Shown here: piece by piece, positions 7,868-16,774 of the stretch
How positions within the stretch are numbered: position 1 is the first letter of the stretch
Layout of the letters: each line of letters opens with the position of its first letter
Source: Halomonas halodenitrificans DSM 735
GTDB lineage: Bacteria; Pseudomonadota; Gammaproteobacteria; Pseudomonadales; Halomonadaceae
Assembly (NCBI RefSeq): GCF_000620045.1
Contig: NZ_JHVH01000002.1
Coordinates: 307,016-371,015, forward strand
DNA: 64,000 nt
Reading direction: 5' to 3'
The notes under the pieces: model-generated
Databases searched by the model: none
Seen by the model: the letters and a program-made list of their open reading frames with translations, nothing else
What the model was told of the DNA's origin: nothing
Position numbers and translations under genes: made by a program

Positions 7868-9718
7868 TTACTTCTTGGCGGCGCGTTTGCGCTCGTTCTC
7901 GCTGAGGTGTTTCTTGCGCAGGCGAATATGGTTGGGAGTGATCTCGACCAGCTCGTCGTCATCGAGGAACTCGATGGCCTGCTCCAGGGTGAACCTCACC
8001 GGCGGTGTCAGCACCAGGTTCTCGTCGTTGCCCGAGGCCCGCATGTTGTCGAGCTTCTTGGCCTTGGTGGGATTGACGGTCATGTCGTCGGCGCGATTGT
8101 TGATGCCCACGAGCATGCCTTCGTAGACCTCGGTACCGTGCTCGACGATGAGCTTGCCGCGGTCCTGTAGGGCGAACAGGGCATAGGCCAGCGCCTTGCC
8201 GGTGACCATGGAAATCAGCACACCGTTGCGGCGCTCGATGGCCGCATCGGGCTTGAGCGGGCCATAGTGGTCGAAGCGGCTGGTGAGAATGCCGGTGCCC
8301 GAGGTCAGGGTCATGAACTGGCCGCGGAAGCCGATCAGCCCGCGAGCCGGGATGATGAAGTCCACCCGCACGCGCCCCTTGCCGTCGGGGTTCATGTTGG
8401 TCATCTCGCCCTTGCGATAGCCCAGCTCCTCCATGATGGAACCCTGGTGCTGCTCCTCGCAGTCGATGATGACTTCCTCGTACGGCTCCTGCCGCTCGCC
8501 GTCGATCTCACGGATGATCACCTCGGGGCGACCCACGGCGAGCTCGAAGCCCTCGCGGCGCATGGTTTCGATCAGCACCGAGAGGTGCAGTTCGCCGCGG
8601 CCGGATACCTTGAACTTCTCCGGGGTGTCGCCCTGCTCGACACGCAGGGCCACGTTGTGGATCAGCTCCTGTTCGAGACGATCCTTGATGTTGCGGCTGG
8701 TGACGAACTTGCCGTCCTTGCCGGCAAACGGCGAGTCGTTGACCTGGAAGGTCATGGAGACAGTGGGCTCGTCCACCGAGAGGGGCGGCAGCGCCTCGGC
8801 GGCGGCCGGGTCGCACAGGGTGTCGGAGATCGCCAGATTCTCGATGCCGGTGATGCAGACGATATCCCCGGCGGTGGCCTCATCGGTCTGGACACGTTCC
8901 AGGCCGAGGTGAGTCATGACCTGGCCGATCTTGCCCTTGCGGGACTCGCCTTCCTTGGTGATGACGGTGACCTGCTGGTTGGGCTTCACGGAGCCGCGGC
9001 TGATGCGGCCCAGGCCGATGACGCCGACATAGCTATTGTAGTCCAGCGCCGACACCTGCATCTGGAAGGGGCCGTTGAGCTCGACCTTGGGCGGCTCGAC
9101 GATATCGACGATGGACTGGAACATGGGCGTCATGTCCTCGGCCAGGTCCTCGGGTTCCGGACCGGCAATGCCGTTGAGCGCCGAACAGTAGATGATCGGG
9201 AAGTCGAGCTGCTCGTCGGAGGCGCCGAGGTTGTCGAACAGGTCGAAGATCTGGTCGATCACCCAGTCGGGGCGAGCACCGGGCCGGTCGATCTTGTTGA
9301 CGACCACGATCGGCCTCAGGCCCTGGTCGAAGGCCTTCTGGGTAACGAAACGGGTCTGCGGCATGGGGCCGTCGACGGCGTCGACCAGCAACAGCACCGA
9401 GTCGACCATGGACATGACGCGCTCGACTTCGCCGCCGAAGTCGGCGTGCCCAGGCGTGTCGACGATATTGATGTGGTATTCCTGGTCGTCCGGTGCCTGC
9501 CAGCGGATGGCCGTGTTCTTGGCCAGGATGGTAATACCGCGCTCCCTCTCCTGGTCGCTGGAGTCCATGACGCGTTCCTGGCTCTCGGCCTTGCGGTCCA
9601 GGGTGCCGGACTGGCTGAGCAGCTTGTCGACCAGGGTGGTCTTGCCGTGGTCAACGTGAGCAATAATGGCGATATTGCGAAGATTGCTTACATCAGAATG
9701 AGTTACGGTCGTGCTCAT
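7868..9718 (-). CDS. typA: Ribosome-associated translational GTPase TypA/BipA
   Basis: This 616-residue GTPase has G1 AHVDHGKTT (about residues 19-27), the switch I RGITI segment, G3 DTPGHADF and G4 [13 protein letters not shown]. The C-terminal part [20 protein letters not shown] is diagnostic of TypA rather than EF-G or LepA. It binds the 70S ribosome and supports 50S assembly and stress growth. The tail is lysine/arginine rich ([17 protein letters not shown]). It is monocistronic: a terminator follows, and 158 bases lie upstream before the next gene. The start is the ATG that gives [18 protein letters not shown]; the ribosome site is weak. Confidence 0.96.
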   Translation of the reverse strand: MSTTVTHSDVSNLRNIAIIAHVDHGKTTLVDKLLSQSGTLDRKAESQERVMDSSDQERERGITILAKNTAIRWQAPDDQEYHINIVDTPGHADFGGEVERVMSMVDSVLLLVDAVDGPMPQTRFVTQKAFDQGLRPIVVVNKIDRPGARPDWVIDQIFDLFDNLGASDEQLDFPIIYCSALNGIAGPEPEDLAEDMTPMFQSIVDIVEPPKVELNGPFQMQVSALDYNSYVGVIGLGRISRGSVKPNQQVTVITKEGESRKGKIGQVMTHLGLERVQTDEATAGDIVCITGIENLAISDTLCDPAAAEALPPLSVDEPTVSMTFQVNDSPFAGKDGKFVTSRNIKDRLEQELIHNVALRVEQGDTPEKFKVSGRGELHLSVLIETMRREGFELAVGRPEVIIREIDGERQEPYEEVIIDCEEQHQGSIMEELGYRKGEMTNMNPDGKGRVRVDFIIPARGLIGFRGQFMTLTSGTGILTSRFDHYGPLKPDAAIERRNGVLISMVTGKALAYALFALQDRGKLIVEHGTEVYEGMLVGINNRADDMTVNPTKAKKLDNMRASGNDENLVLTPPVRFTLEQAIEFLDDDELVEITPNHIRLRKKHLSENERKRAAKK

Positions 9719-9876
9719 GAGGTGTGTCTCGCTGATATGTACGCACCTATGTACACGTTTTGGTCAGTACCCTAGGCGCGGGGCAGGGATGTGGGACGCG
9801 CATTGTACAGACTAGAGACGCTCAGGAGTAGCAAGTTTGCCGCCATGGCCTGGAGCACTGTCGTGATGACCGGGGG

Positions 9877-10428
9877 TCAGCGTGTCTGGCAATGCGCGGT
9901 GATATGCTCCAGGCGGGCCCCACAGAGGCGCAGCCGACCGATCAGGTCGTCGAGGGCGTCGCGATCGAGAAGCGGGTCGCAGCCGCCGAGGCGTTCATAC
10001 CAGTGGCGTGCCAGGCAGATGCCGGCCGCGGTGTCCGGCTTCTTGCGGCCCAGTACTCGGGCCAGCAGGCCGGGGGGATCGCCGGAAAGGGCCAGGGCGT
10101 CGACCTCCCTGTTACTGACGCGACGGGCCAGCTCCAGCAGAGTGCGAGTCGAGGTGAGGCAGCCCAGGGCGGGAAACACCAGCACCGAACCGGTCGTGTT
10201 GGGTATGGCGATGCCGAGCCGCTTGCCAAGCGGGGCGTGAGGCATGGGCACATGGCGTGCCCCATGGCGGCGGGAGATGTCGGCGACTCGGGAGTCCTGG
10301 GTATCGTCGATCACGGTCAGCTCGAAGGCCTGCTCGGCGGCGAGAGGGGCTACCAGTGCCAGCTCCCTGGGTAGCCTGGCGCCGGCGCTGCGTGCATCGA
10401 TAAGTAGAGCGCCGGTAGGAGGAGCCAT
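9877..10428 (-). CDS. Hypothetical protein with a glycosyltransferase-A-like pattern
   Basis: This product of about 183 residues is not one I can name. The order FELTVIDDTQDSRVADISRR, then GARHVPM, then AIPNTTGSVLVFPALGC follows the layout of family 2 glycosyltransferases (the V-D-D strand, the re-orienting helix, then the N-x-G-A strand), but the usual D-x-D metal site is absent, since FPALGC replaces it. It may be a catalytically altered GT-A fold. The ATG at 10428 (MAPPTGALLIDARS) is preceded by GGAA; an in-frame TTG at 10449 with GGAG six bases upstream is also possible. It is divergent from glnA. Fold assignment is inference only. Confidence 0.5.
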   Translation of the reverse strand: MAPPTGALLIDARSAGARLPRELALVAPLAAEQAFELTVIDDTQDSRVADISRRHGARHVPMPHAPLGKRLGIAIPNTTGSVLVFPALGCLTSTRTLLELARRVSNREVDALALSGDPPGLLARVLGRKKPDTAAGICLARHWYERLGGCDPLLDRDALDDLIGRLRLCGARLEHITAHCQTR

Positions 10429-10574
10429 GACGAGTTCCGGAATGTGCAAGAGAGGCTCCGGATCGGCCGAGGCCCGGTCGCCGAAACCATTGTAATAAAG
10501 TGTAGTTCAAGGTTAGTGAGTGTATCAAGTGTAGCCGGGAATGTTGTCTCGAAGTGCATGATTTTTTATCACAT

Positions 10575-10589
10575 GCACCATGTTGGTGC
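10575..10589. promoter_or_regulatory. NtrC enhancer box upstream of glnA
   Basis: GCACCATGTTGGTGC is a perfect GCACC-N5-GGTGC palindrome, the consensus for NtrC binding. Its centre is about 144 bases upstream of the predicted sigma-54 start site, the same distance class as the distal site of enterobacterial glnA. Confidence 0.9.
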
Positions 10590-10698
10590 GCTTTTTGAGG
10601 CGCCACTGGGCCTGACGGCTTCCCGGCGGGCGCCGCTGACTTCGATAAAAATTCGAGGATTCAAGCTATTAAGAATTTTTTTCGGGGAAGCGATAAGG

Positions 10699-10715
10699 TT
10701 GGCACGCCGCCTGCA
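10699..10715 (+). promoter_or_regulatory. Sigma-54 promoter of glnA
   Basis: TTGGCACGCCGCCTGCA matches the sigma-54 (RpoN) consensus TGGCACG-N4-TTGCA, with GG and GC spaced exactly ten bases apart. The start site would be near 10726, giving a leader of about 130 bases before the glnA ATG. Confidence 0.9.
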
Positions 10716-10855
10716 ATGATATGCTCCAGTACCCGGGAATCCCGGGCGGTCGTGGGCAGTGCCGCCGCGGCATGCTACAACACGTGCTGGAATCGCCAGC
10801 GCCATGGCATTACCTCAGCCCAATCTTTCGAGACTAGTTCACAGTGGAGAACATC

Positions 10856-12262
10856 ATGTCTGCCAAGACGCTCGCCCTGATCGAAGAACATGACGTGAAG
10901 TGGGTCGACCTGCGTTTCACCGATACCATCGGCAAGGAGCAACACGTCACCATCCCCGCTCGGGTGGTGGACGAGGAGTTCTTCGAGGACGGCCAGATGT
11001 TCGATGGCTCTTCCATGTCTGGCTGGAAGGGCATCAACGAGTCCGACATGATCCTGCGGCCGGAGGATGGCACCGCCTACCTGGACCCCTTCACCGAAGA
11101 CGCCACCCTGGTGTTGCGTTGCGATGTTATCGAGCCGGCCACCATGCAGGGCTATGACCGCGACCCGCGCTCCATCGCCAAGCGTGCCGAGGCCTACCTG
11201 CAGTCGACCGGCATGGGTGACACGGCATTCTTCGGCCCCGAGCCCGAGTTCTTTATCTTCGACGAGGTGCACTGGAAGACCGACCCCGAAGGCGCCATGT
11301 ACAGGATTACCTCCGAAGAGGGTGCCTGGTCCACCGACCGCCAGGTCGAAGGGGGCAACCTGGCCCACCGGCCGCGGGTCAAGGGCGGTTACTTCCCGGT
11401 ACCGCCGGTGGACAGCTTCCACGATATCCGCGGTGCCATGTGTAACACCCTGGAGGCGATCGGTCAGAGCGTCGAGGTACACCATCACGAGGTGGCCAAT
11501 GCCGGCCAGAACGAGATCGGGGTCAGGTTCAATACCCTGGTCAAGAAGGCCGACGAGGTCCAGGAGATGAAGTACGTGATCCACAATGTGGCTCACGCCT
11601 ACGGCAAGACCGTGACCTTCATGCCCAAGCCGGTGGTGGACGACAACGGTAGCGGCATGCATGTGCACCAGTCTTTCTGGAAGGAAGGGGTCAATCAGTT
11701 CGCGGGCGACGAGTACGCCGGCCTCTCCGAGATGGCGCTCTATTATATTGGCGGCATCATCAAGCATGCCCGCGCCCTGAACGCCTTCACCAATGCCGCT
11801 ACCAACTCCTACAAGCGCCTGGTGCCGGGCTTCGAGGCGCCGGTCATGCTGGCCTACAGCGCCCGTAACCGCTCGGCCTCCATTCGTATCCCCTACACCG
11901 CCAGCCCCAAGGGCAAGCGTGTCGAGCTGCGTTTCCCGGATCCCACGGCCAATCCCTACCTGTGCTTCGCAGCGATGCTGATGGCGGGTATCGACGGGAT
12001 CAAGAACAAGATCCACCCCGGCGATGCCATGGACAAGAACCTCTATGACCTGCCACCGGAAGAAGGCAAGAAGGTGCCGACCGTGGCACATAGCCTCGAC
12101 CAGGCGCTGGAAGCGCTGGAGCAGGATCGTGCCTTCCTGACCGAGGGTGGCGTGTTCACCGACGACATGATCGATGCGTATATCGAGCTCAAGATGGAGG
12201 ATGTGAACCGTCTGCGCATGGCAACGCACCCTATCGAGTTCGATATGTACTACAGCTGCTGA
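10856..12262 (+). CDS. glnA: Glutamine synthetase, type I
   Basis: This enzyme of 468 residues makes glutamine from glutamate, ammonia and ATP in the cytoplasm. It shows [13 protein letters not shown] near the N terminus, the metal motif FGPEPEFF, the ammonia/glutamate segment NAGQNEIG, and the ATP segment [16 protein letters not shown]. Tyr397 in NLYDLPPEE is the adenylylation site. The ATG at 10856 is chosen because GGAGAAC lies just upstream; the longer GTG start would use that ribosome site as coding sequence. It has a sigma-54 promoter and NtrC box and lies upstream of ntrBC, separated from it by a ZIP gene on the opposite strand, an insertion not present in enterobacterial glnALG. Confidence 0.98.
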   Translation: MSAKTLALIEEHDVKWVDLRFTDTIGKEQHVTIPARVVDEEFFEDGQMFDGSSMSGWKGINESDMILRPEDGTAYLDPFTEDATLVLRCDVIEPATMQGYDRDPRSIAKRAEAYLQSTGMGDTAFFGPEPEFFIFDEVHWKTDPEGAMYRITSEEGAWSTDRQVEGGNLAHRPRVKGGYFPVPPVDSFHDIRGAMCNTLEAIGQSVEVHHHEVANAGQNEIGVRFNTLVKKADEVQEMKYVIHNVAHAYGKTVTFMPKPVVDDNGSGMHVHQSFWKEGVNQFAGDEYAGLSEMALYYIGGIIKHARALNAFTNAATNSYKRLVPGFEAPVMLAYSARNRSASIRIPYTASPKGKRVELRFPDPTANPYLCFAAMLMAGIDGIKNKIHPGDAMDKNLYDLPPEEGKKVPTVAHSLDQALEALEQDRAFLTEGGVFTDDMIDAYIELKMEDVNRLRMATHPIEFDMYYSC

Positions 12263-12376
12263 GGATCGGTGGCCCGGGTCATTGGCCAGAGCCATCAGCC
12301 AGGATCATTAGCCCGGGCCGCTTCGTGAGAAGCGGTGATCCCAGGCCAGGGGCGTGGCGCTTGTGTGCTGGCGGGC

Positions 12377-13090
12377 TCACTGGGTCAGCATATGGCCGAC
12401 GATCCCCAGGGCGAAGCCGGCGACCGCGCCTAACGGCGGGCCCCAGTGGCTTTCGAGCTTGGCCTGGGGCGCCAGGTCCTGGAATACCGAATAGAGAATG
12501 CCGCCGGCGGCAAACAGCATGATGGCGGCGACCGCCGCGGGGTAGTGGGCCAGCCACCAGAAGCCACCGAGCCCGGCCAGCGGGCCCAGCCAGGCCATGG
12601 TAAAGAACAGCCCGACCAGGCGCAGGGATGAGTAACCGGTGCTTTGTCGGAGCTCGTGATAGGCGTTGAAGCCTTCCGGCAGGTTCTGTAGTGCCATGAG
12701 GCCGGCCAGTAGCATGCCACCGCTGCTGCCATAGGCGAAGGCGGCTCCCAATGCCAGCGCCTCGGGCACGAAGTCGGCGAGCATGGCGGCGAGCTGGCTG
12801 GCGGAAGAGCCGCTGCGTGCCAGTGCCACGTCCAGCGCCATGAAGGCAACGCCGCCACTTAGAAACCAGGCGGCCGCGCTGCCGATGGCGAGGTCCGACA
12901 GGCTGTTGGGCACCAGTACCAGGGCCACCGCCGAGAGCAGGGCACCGCCGCCGAAGGCGATGATGGCGTGGCGCAACTCGCTCTCGAGCCAGGGGATCTC
13001 GATGTTCTCCTTCCAGGCCGCCCAGGCGCCGAGCGGCATTGCCATGCCGGCCATCAGTGTCAGTGCCAATACCGCCTGCCAGCTGTTCAT
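12377..13090 (-). CDS. ZIP-family metal permease-like protein
   Basis: This protein of 237 residues has about seven or eight membrane spans and begins MNSWQAVLALTLMAG. It has the ZIP-type first spans (HAIIAFGGGALLSAVALVL), a central DFVPEALALGAAFAYG span and ALQNLPEGFNAYHEL, which correspond to the two metal-binding TM4/TM5 helices of ZIP proteins (usually HNFPEG and HNIPEG). The first motif lacks the histidine, having DFVPEA, while the second keeps Asn-Leu-Pro-Glu-Gly. It should move a divalent metal such as Zn across the inner membrane, but the missing ligand makes selectivity unclear. The ATG at 13090 has GAGGAGAG upstream. It is divergent from ntrB with about 100 bases between them. Confidence 0.75.
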   Translation of the reverse strand: MNSWQAVLALTLMAGMAMPLGAWAAWKENIEIPWLESELRHAIIAFGGGALLSAVALVLVPNSLSDLAIGSAAAWFLSGGVAFMALDVALARSGSSASQLAAMLADFVPEALALGAAFAYGSSGGMLLAGLMALQNLPEGFNAYHELRQSTGYSSLRLVGLFFTMAWLGPLAGLGGFWWLAHYPAAVAAIMLFAAGGILYSVFQDLAPQAKLESHWGPPLGAVAGFALGIVGHMLTQ

Positions 13091-13157
13091 CGCCACTCTC
13101 CTCGTCGTGCTCGTGTCCCATGCCTGTTTGCTCGACATGGTACCAGTTCGCCGCTAA

Positions 13158-13174
13158 TGCACTATATTGGTGCA
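13158..13174. promoter_or_regulatory. NtrC box upstream of ntrB
   Basis: TGCACTATATTGGTGCA matches the NtrC consensus with one imperfect pair. It lies 18 bases before the ntrB start, where in enterobacteria an NtrC site represses the glnL promoter. It could also affect the divergent ZIP gene. Confidence 0.8.
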
Positions 13175-13191
13175 ATCCATCAGGAGCCGAT

Positions 13192-14250
13192 ATGGCCGCT
13201 TCGATGTACCAGCGTTTGATGGAACACCTCTCCACCGCAGTGCTGCTGCTGGATGGTGGTCTCAGGGTGACATGGATGAACCCCGCCGCCGAGGCGCTGC
13301 TCTCGTTGAGCCTGAGTCGCGTGCAGGAGCGAGAGTTATGCCCGCTGATGGAGAAGGATGATGGGATGGCGGCGGTGCTCGCCAAGGCGCTGGAGGACTG
13401 CCACCCATTCACCCGCCGAGAGGCGCGTCTGGTGCTGATGGGCGGCGAGCCCTTGACCGTGGATTTTACCGCCACGCCGCTTTCCCACACTGAGCTCCTG
13501 CTGGAAGTGGAGCCTCGCGACCGGCTCATCCGCATCTCTCGGGAAGAAGCGCTGATAACCCGCCAGGAGATCCTTAAGGTGTTGACCCGGGGTCTGGCTC
13601 ATGAGGTCAAGAATCCGCTGGGGGGCATTCGTGGCGCGGCCCAGCTGTTGGATCGAGACCTCGAGGACCCGGCGCAGCACGACTTTACCCGCATCATTAT
13701 CGAGGAAGCGGATCGCCTGCGTGACCTGGTGGATTCCATGCTTGGGCCCAATCGGGTGATGCGCCCCCAGCCTCTCAATATTCACAGGGTGCTCGAGCGG
13801 GTGCGTTCGCTGGTGCTCGCCGAGTCGCCCGGGGTGTGCGTCGAGCGTGACTATGACCCAAGCCTTCCCGACCTCGCCGGTGACGAAGCCCAGATGATTC
13901 AGGCGGTACTCAATGTGGCGCGTAACGCCGTGGAGGCGATGCACGAGGGGGCCACGGTCGCGCCGCGACTCCTGCTGCGTACCCGGGCGCGGCGTCAGTT
14001 TACCCTGGGGGCCAGGCGCCACCGCCTGGTATCCGAGGTGGCGATCCTCGATAACGGGCCGGGTATCCCCGAGGCGCTGCAGGCGACGCTCTTCTATCCC
14101 ATGATCTCGGGGCGTGCCGACGGCAGCGGCCTGGGGCTCTCCATTGCTCAGGGTATCCTGCATCAGCATCAGGGGTTGATCGAGTGCGAGTCCGTGCCGG
14201 GCCATACCGAGTTTCGATTGCTTATCCCTCTGGAGACGCGCCATGACTGA
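13192..14250 (+). CDS. ntrB: Nitrogen-regulation sensor histidine kinase NtrB
   Basis: This 352-residue cytoplasmic kinase/phosphatase has a PAS domain (about residues 1-110, LSTAVLLLDGGLRVTWMNPAA), the H-box LAHEVKNPLGGIRGAAQLL with His137 as the phosphorylation site, the N box NVARNAVEAM, and G boxes DNGPGIP and GSGLGLSIAQGI. It phosphorylates NtrC when nitrogen is low and dephosphorylates it when PII is unmodified. The ATG at 13192 is chosen for GGAG five bases upstream and because the longer frame has a non-conserved N terminus. It overlaps ntrC by 8 bases. Confidence 0.95.
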   Translation: MAASMYQRLMEHLSTAVLLLDGGLRVTWMNPAAEALLSLSLSRVQERELCPLMEKDDGMAAVLAKALEDCHPFTRREARLVLMGGEPLTVDFTATPLSHTELLLEVEPRDRLIRISREEALITRQEILKVLTRGLAHEVKNPLGGIRGAAQLLDRDLEDPAQHDFTRIIIEEADRLRDLVDSMLGPNRVMRPQPLNIHRVLERVRSLVLAESPGVCVERDYDPSLPDLAGDEAQMIQAVLNVARNAVEAMHEGATVAPRLLLRTRARRQFTLGARRHRLVSEVAILDNGPGIPEALQATLFYPMISGRADGSGLGLSIAQGILHQHQGLIECESVPGHTEFRLLIPLETRHD

Positions 14251-15658
14251 TGTTGCACGGGTGATGATCGTCGACGATGACCGCTCCATTCGCTGGGTGC
14301 TGGAGCGCGCCCTGGCCCAGCCGGATCTCGAGGTGGCATGCCTCGAGCGTGCCGACCATGCTCTCGAGCGTGTGCTGGCCGACCCGCCGGATGTGTTGGT
14401 CACCGATATTCGCATGCCGGGTATCGATGGCCTCGACCTGATGGCCAGGGTGCGCGAGGCGCACCCGGAGTTGCCGGTCATCGTGATGACCGCCCACTCC
14501 GATCTGGACAGCGCCGTGGCCTCCTACCAGGGCGGGGCCTTCGAGTATCTGCCCAAGCCCTTCGATGTGGACGAGGCCCTGGCGCTGGTGCGCCGTGCGG
14601 TGGCCCATGCCCGGGAACGACGCCGGCCGGTCAGCGTGCCGGAGGGGCTGGATGTGGAGATCATCGGTGAGGCGCCGGCCATGCAAGAGGTGTTTCGCGC
14701 CATCGGCCGGCTCTCGCACTCGCCCATCACGGTGCTGATCGATGGTGCATCGGGCACCGGCAAGGAACGTGTCGCGCGGGCCCTTCACCAGCATAGCCCA
14801 CGGACGGACAAGCCGTTTATCGCGCTGAATATGGCGGCGATCCCGCACGATCTGATCGAATCCGAGCTGTTCGGCCACGAGAAGGGGGCCTTTACCGGGG
14901 CCTCCGCCAGTCGCCAGGGCCGCTTCGAGCAGGCCAATGGCGGCACCCTCTTCCTCGACGAGATCGGCGATATGCCCGCCGAGGCCCAGACCCGCCTGCT
15001 GCGTGTGCTGGCCGACGGCGAGTTTTATCGGGTGGGCGGCCATACGTCGGTGAGGGTGGATGTGCGCATCATCGCCGCCACGCATCGAGACCTGGAACAG
15101 CTGGTGGCGGAGGGGCGTTTTCGTGAGGACCTCTTCCATCGCCTCAATGTGATTCGCCTGCATCTGCCGCGGTTGGCCGAGCGTCGCGAAGACATTCCCC
15201 AGCTGGCGAGCCACTTCCTGGCCGAGGCGGCCAGGGAGCTCGATACCGATGTCAAGGTACTCACGCCCGAGGCCGAGCGGTATCTGACCGGCCTGGCCTG
15301 GCCTGGCAATGTGCGCCAGCTCGAGAATGCTTGCCGCTGGCTGACGGTGATGGCCTCGGGGCGGGAGATCCTCTGTGATGATTTTCCGCCGGAGCTGCGC
15401 CAGGCAAGTGACGAGGCGGTGAGCGCCGATAGCGACTGGCGGGTGGCCTTTCGAGGTTGGGCCGACCAGGCCCTGGCCGCCGGCCATACCCACCTCCTGG
15501 AGGAGGCCGTTCCCGATTTCGAGCGCATCCTGATCGAGACCGCGCTGCGCCACACCGGCGGGCGCAAGGGTGAGGCCGCGGCGCTGCTGGGCTGGGGCCG
15601 CAATACGCTGACGCGCAAGCTCAAGACCCTGTTGCCGGACATGGCAAAGGGCGAGTGA
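14243..15658 (+). CDS. ntrC: Nitrogen-regulation response regulator NtrC (sigma-54 activator)
   Basis: This 471-residue regulator has a receiver domain (Asp55 in [11 protein letters not shown], with T and K in VIVMTAH and PKPFD), an AAA+ domain with Walker [22 protein letters not shown] (the sigma-54 contact loop), Walker [10 protein letters not shown] and the arginine-finger segment [11 protein letters not shown], then a C-terminal Fis-type helix-turn-helix ([20 protein letters not shown]). Walker A has GAS where GES is usual. It activates glnA from the box at 10575 and probably autoregulates from 13158. It is translated from an ATG overlapping the end of ntrB. Confidence 0.96.
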   Translation: MTDVARVMIVDDDRSIRWVLERALAQPDLEVACLERADHALERVLADPPDVLVTDIRMPGIDGLDLMARVREAHPELPVIVMTAHSDLDSAVASYQGGAFEYLPKPFDVDEALALVRRAVAHARERRRPVSVPEGLDVEIIGEAPAMQEVFRAIGRLSHSPITVLIDGASGTGKERVARALHQHSPRTDKPFIALNMAAIPHDLIESELFGHEKGAFTGASASRQGRFEQANGGTLFLDEIGDMPAEAQTRLLRVLADGEFYRVGGHTSVRVDVRIIAATHRDLEQLVAEGRFREDLFHRLNVIRLHLPRLAERREDIPQLASHFLAEAARELDTDVKVLTPEAERYLTGLAWPGNVRQLENACRWLTVMASGREILCDDFPPELRQASDEAVSADSDWRVAFRGWADQALAAGHTHLLEEAVPDFERILIETALRHTGGRKGEAAALLGWGRNTLTRKLKTLLPDMAKGE

Positions 15659-15820
15659 GTGGCCAAGCGGGGCCCGTGGAGGCACGCCAACCAATCGCCG
15701 GGTAACGAGAAGGCCAAGGGCGTTAGCCTGTGGCCATCGGCATGGGACGAAAGGGGCATTGTGAGGAAGTGACTCCCTGGCTTAGCGTCCATAAGATTGC
15801 ATTGATTCAGTAGGCTACCC

Positions 15821-16774
15821 ATGTCCGCTCTTAGCACACCGCCTCAGCAGGTCCACATTACCGAGGTGGGGTTGCGCGACGGCCTCCAGAACGAGTCGGT
15901 GGTGCTGAACACCGAACAGAAGCTGTCGCTGGTTCGACCGCTGGTGGACGCCGGCGTGCGCGAGTTCGAAATCAGCTCCTTCGTCAGCCCGAAAGCGGTG
16001 CCGGCGCTGGCCGATGCCGCCGAGGTGGTGGCGGCGCTGCGTGATGTGGCGGGCCTTCATCTGTCGGCCCTGGTGCCCAACCTGCACGGCGCCGAGCGGG
16101 CACTGGAGGCGGGCGTCGACTCGGTGGTGCTGTTCGTCTCCGCCTCGGAGCGCCACAACGCCAAGAACGTCAATCGCAGCGTGGCGGTGTCGCTGGAAGG
16201 GTTCGAGCGGGTGGCGCGCCTGCTCGAGGGGAGCGATGTGGCCCTGAGGGGAGCCGTCGCCACCGCCTTCGGCTGTCCCTTTGCGGGCAATGTGCCGGTC
16301 GAGTCGGTGACCGACATCGCCCGGCGATTCGTCGATCTGGGGGCGACGCACCTGTCACTCGGCGATACTACCGGCATGGCCACGCCACCGCTGGTCACCG
16401 ACCGTGTCACAAGGTTGCGAGAGGTCGCACCGAATCTTCCGCTGACGCTGCACTTCCACAATACGCGGGGCATCGGCCTGGCCAACGTCATGCAGGGGCT
16501 GGCACTCGGGGTGGACCGTTACGAGAGCTCCATCGGCGGGCTGGGCGGCTGTCCCTTTGCGCCCGGGGCCTCGGGTAATATCGCTACCGAAGACCTGGCC
16601 TATCTTCTCGAGGAAATGGGCCTCGACACCGGCCTCGACCTCGAGGGCCTGATCGTCGCGGCTGGCCGCGCCGGCGAGCTGATGGGCCGCCGTCTGCCGG
16701 CCCAGGTCTCACAGGCAGGCCCACGCCTGGCGCTGAGCGATGGCAGCGCCGTATCCACCGCACGAGGACGATGA
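15821..16774 (+). CDS. Hydroxymethylglutaryl-CoA lyase family enzyme
   Basis: This 317-residue TIM-barrel lyase cleaves 3-hydroxy-3-methylglutaryl-CoA (or a close acyl-CoA) to acetyl-CoA and acetoacetate. It shows ITEVGLRDGLQNE (residues about 12-24, catalytic Arg-Asp), the metal histidines in LTLHFHNTRG, and the signature GGLGGCPFAPGASGNIATED with the active-site Cys. No leucine-degradation partners (isovaleryl-CoA dehydrogenase, methylcrotonyl-CoA carboxylase) are nearby. Instead its stop overlaps the start of a CoA-transferase and a TTT transporter follows, so free HMG or a related branched hydroxy-dicarboxylate may be the true substrate. The ribosome site before the ATG is weak. Confidence 0.88.
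   Translation: MSALSTPPQQVHITEVGLRDGLQNESVVLNTEQKLSLVRPLVDAGVREFEISSFVSPKAVPALADAAEVVAALRDVAGLHLSALVPNLHGAERALEAGVDSVVLFVSASERHNAKNVNRSVAVSLEGFERVARLLEGSDVALRGAVATAFGCPFAGNVPVESVTDIARRFVDLGATHLSLGDTTGMATPPLVTDRVTRLREVAPNLPLTLHFHNTRGIGLANVMQGLALGVDRYESSIGGLGGCPFAPGASGNIATEDLAYLLEEMGLDTGLDLEGLIVAAGRAGELMGRRLPAQVSQAGPRLALSDGSAVSTARGR

Larger units (their letters stand above)
10429..10855 (+). other. Intergenic control region of glnA
   Basis: This 427-base gap holds the NtrC box, an AT-rich tract with an IHF-like sequence (ATTCAAGCTATTA at 10659-10671, one mismatch to WATCAAN4TTR) and the sigma-54 promoter, in that order. I see no coding potential in it. Confidence 0.7.

Noticed and set aside
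9736..9754. Direct repeat TATGTAC with a 12-base period upstream of typA
   Set aside because: Too short to separate from chance; no regulator with that site is known to me.
12318..12335. Small hairpin CCGCTTC-GTGA-GAAGCGG after glnA
   Set aside because: Seven-base stem without a U-run, 55 bases past the stop; too weak to call a terminator with confidence.
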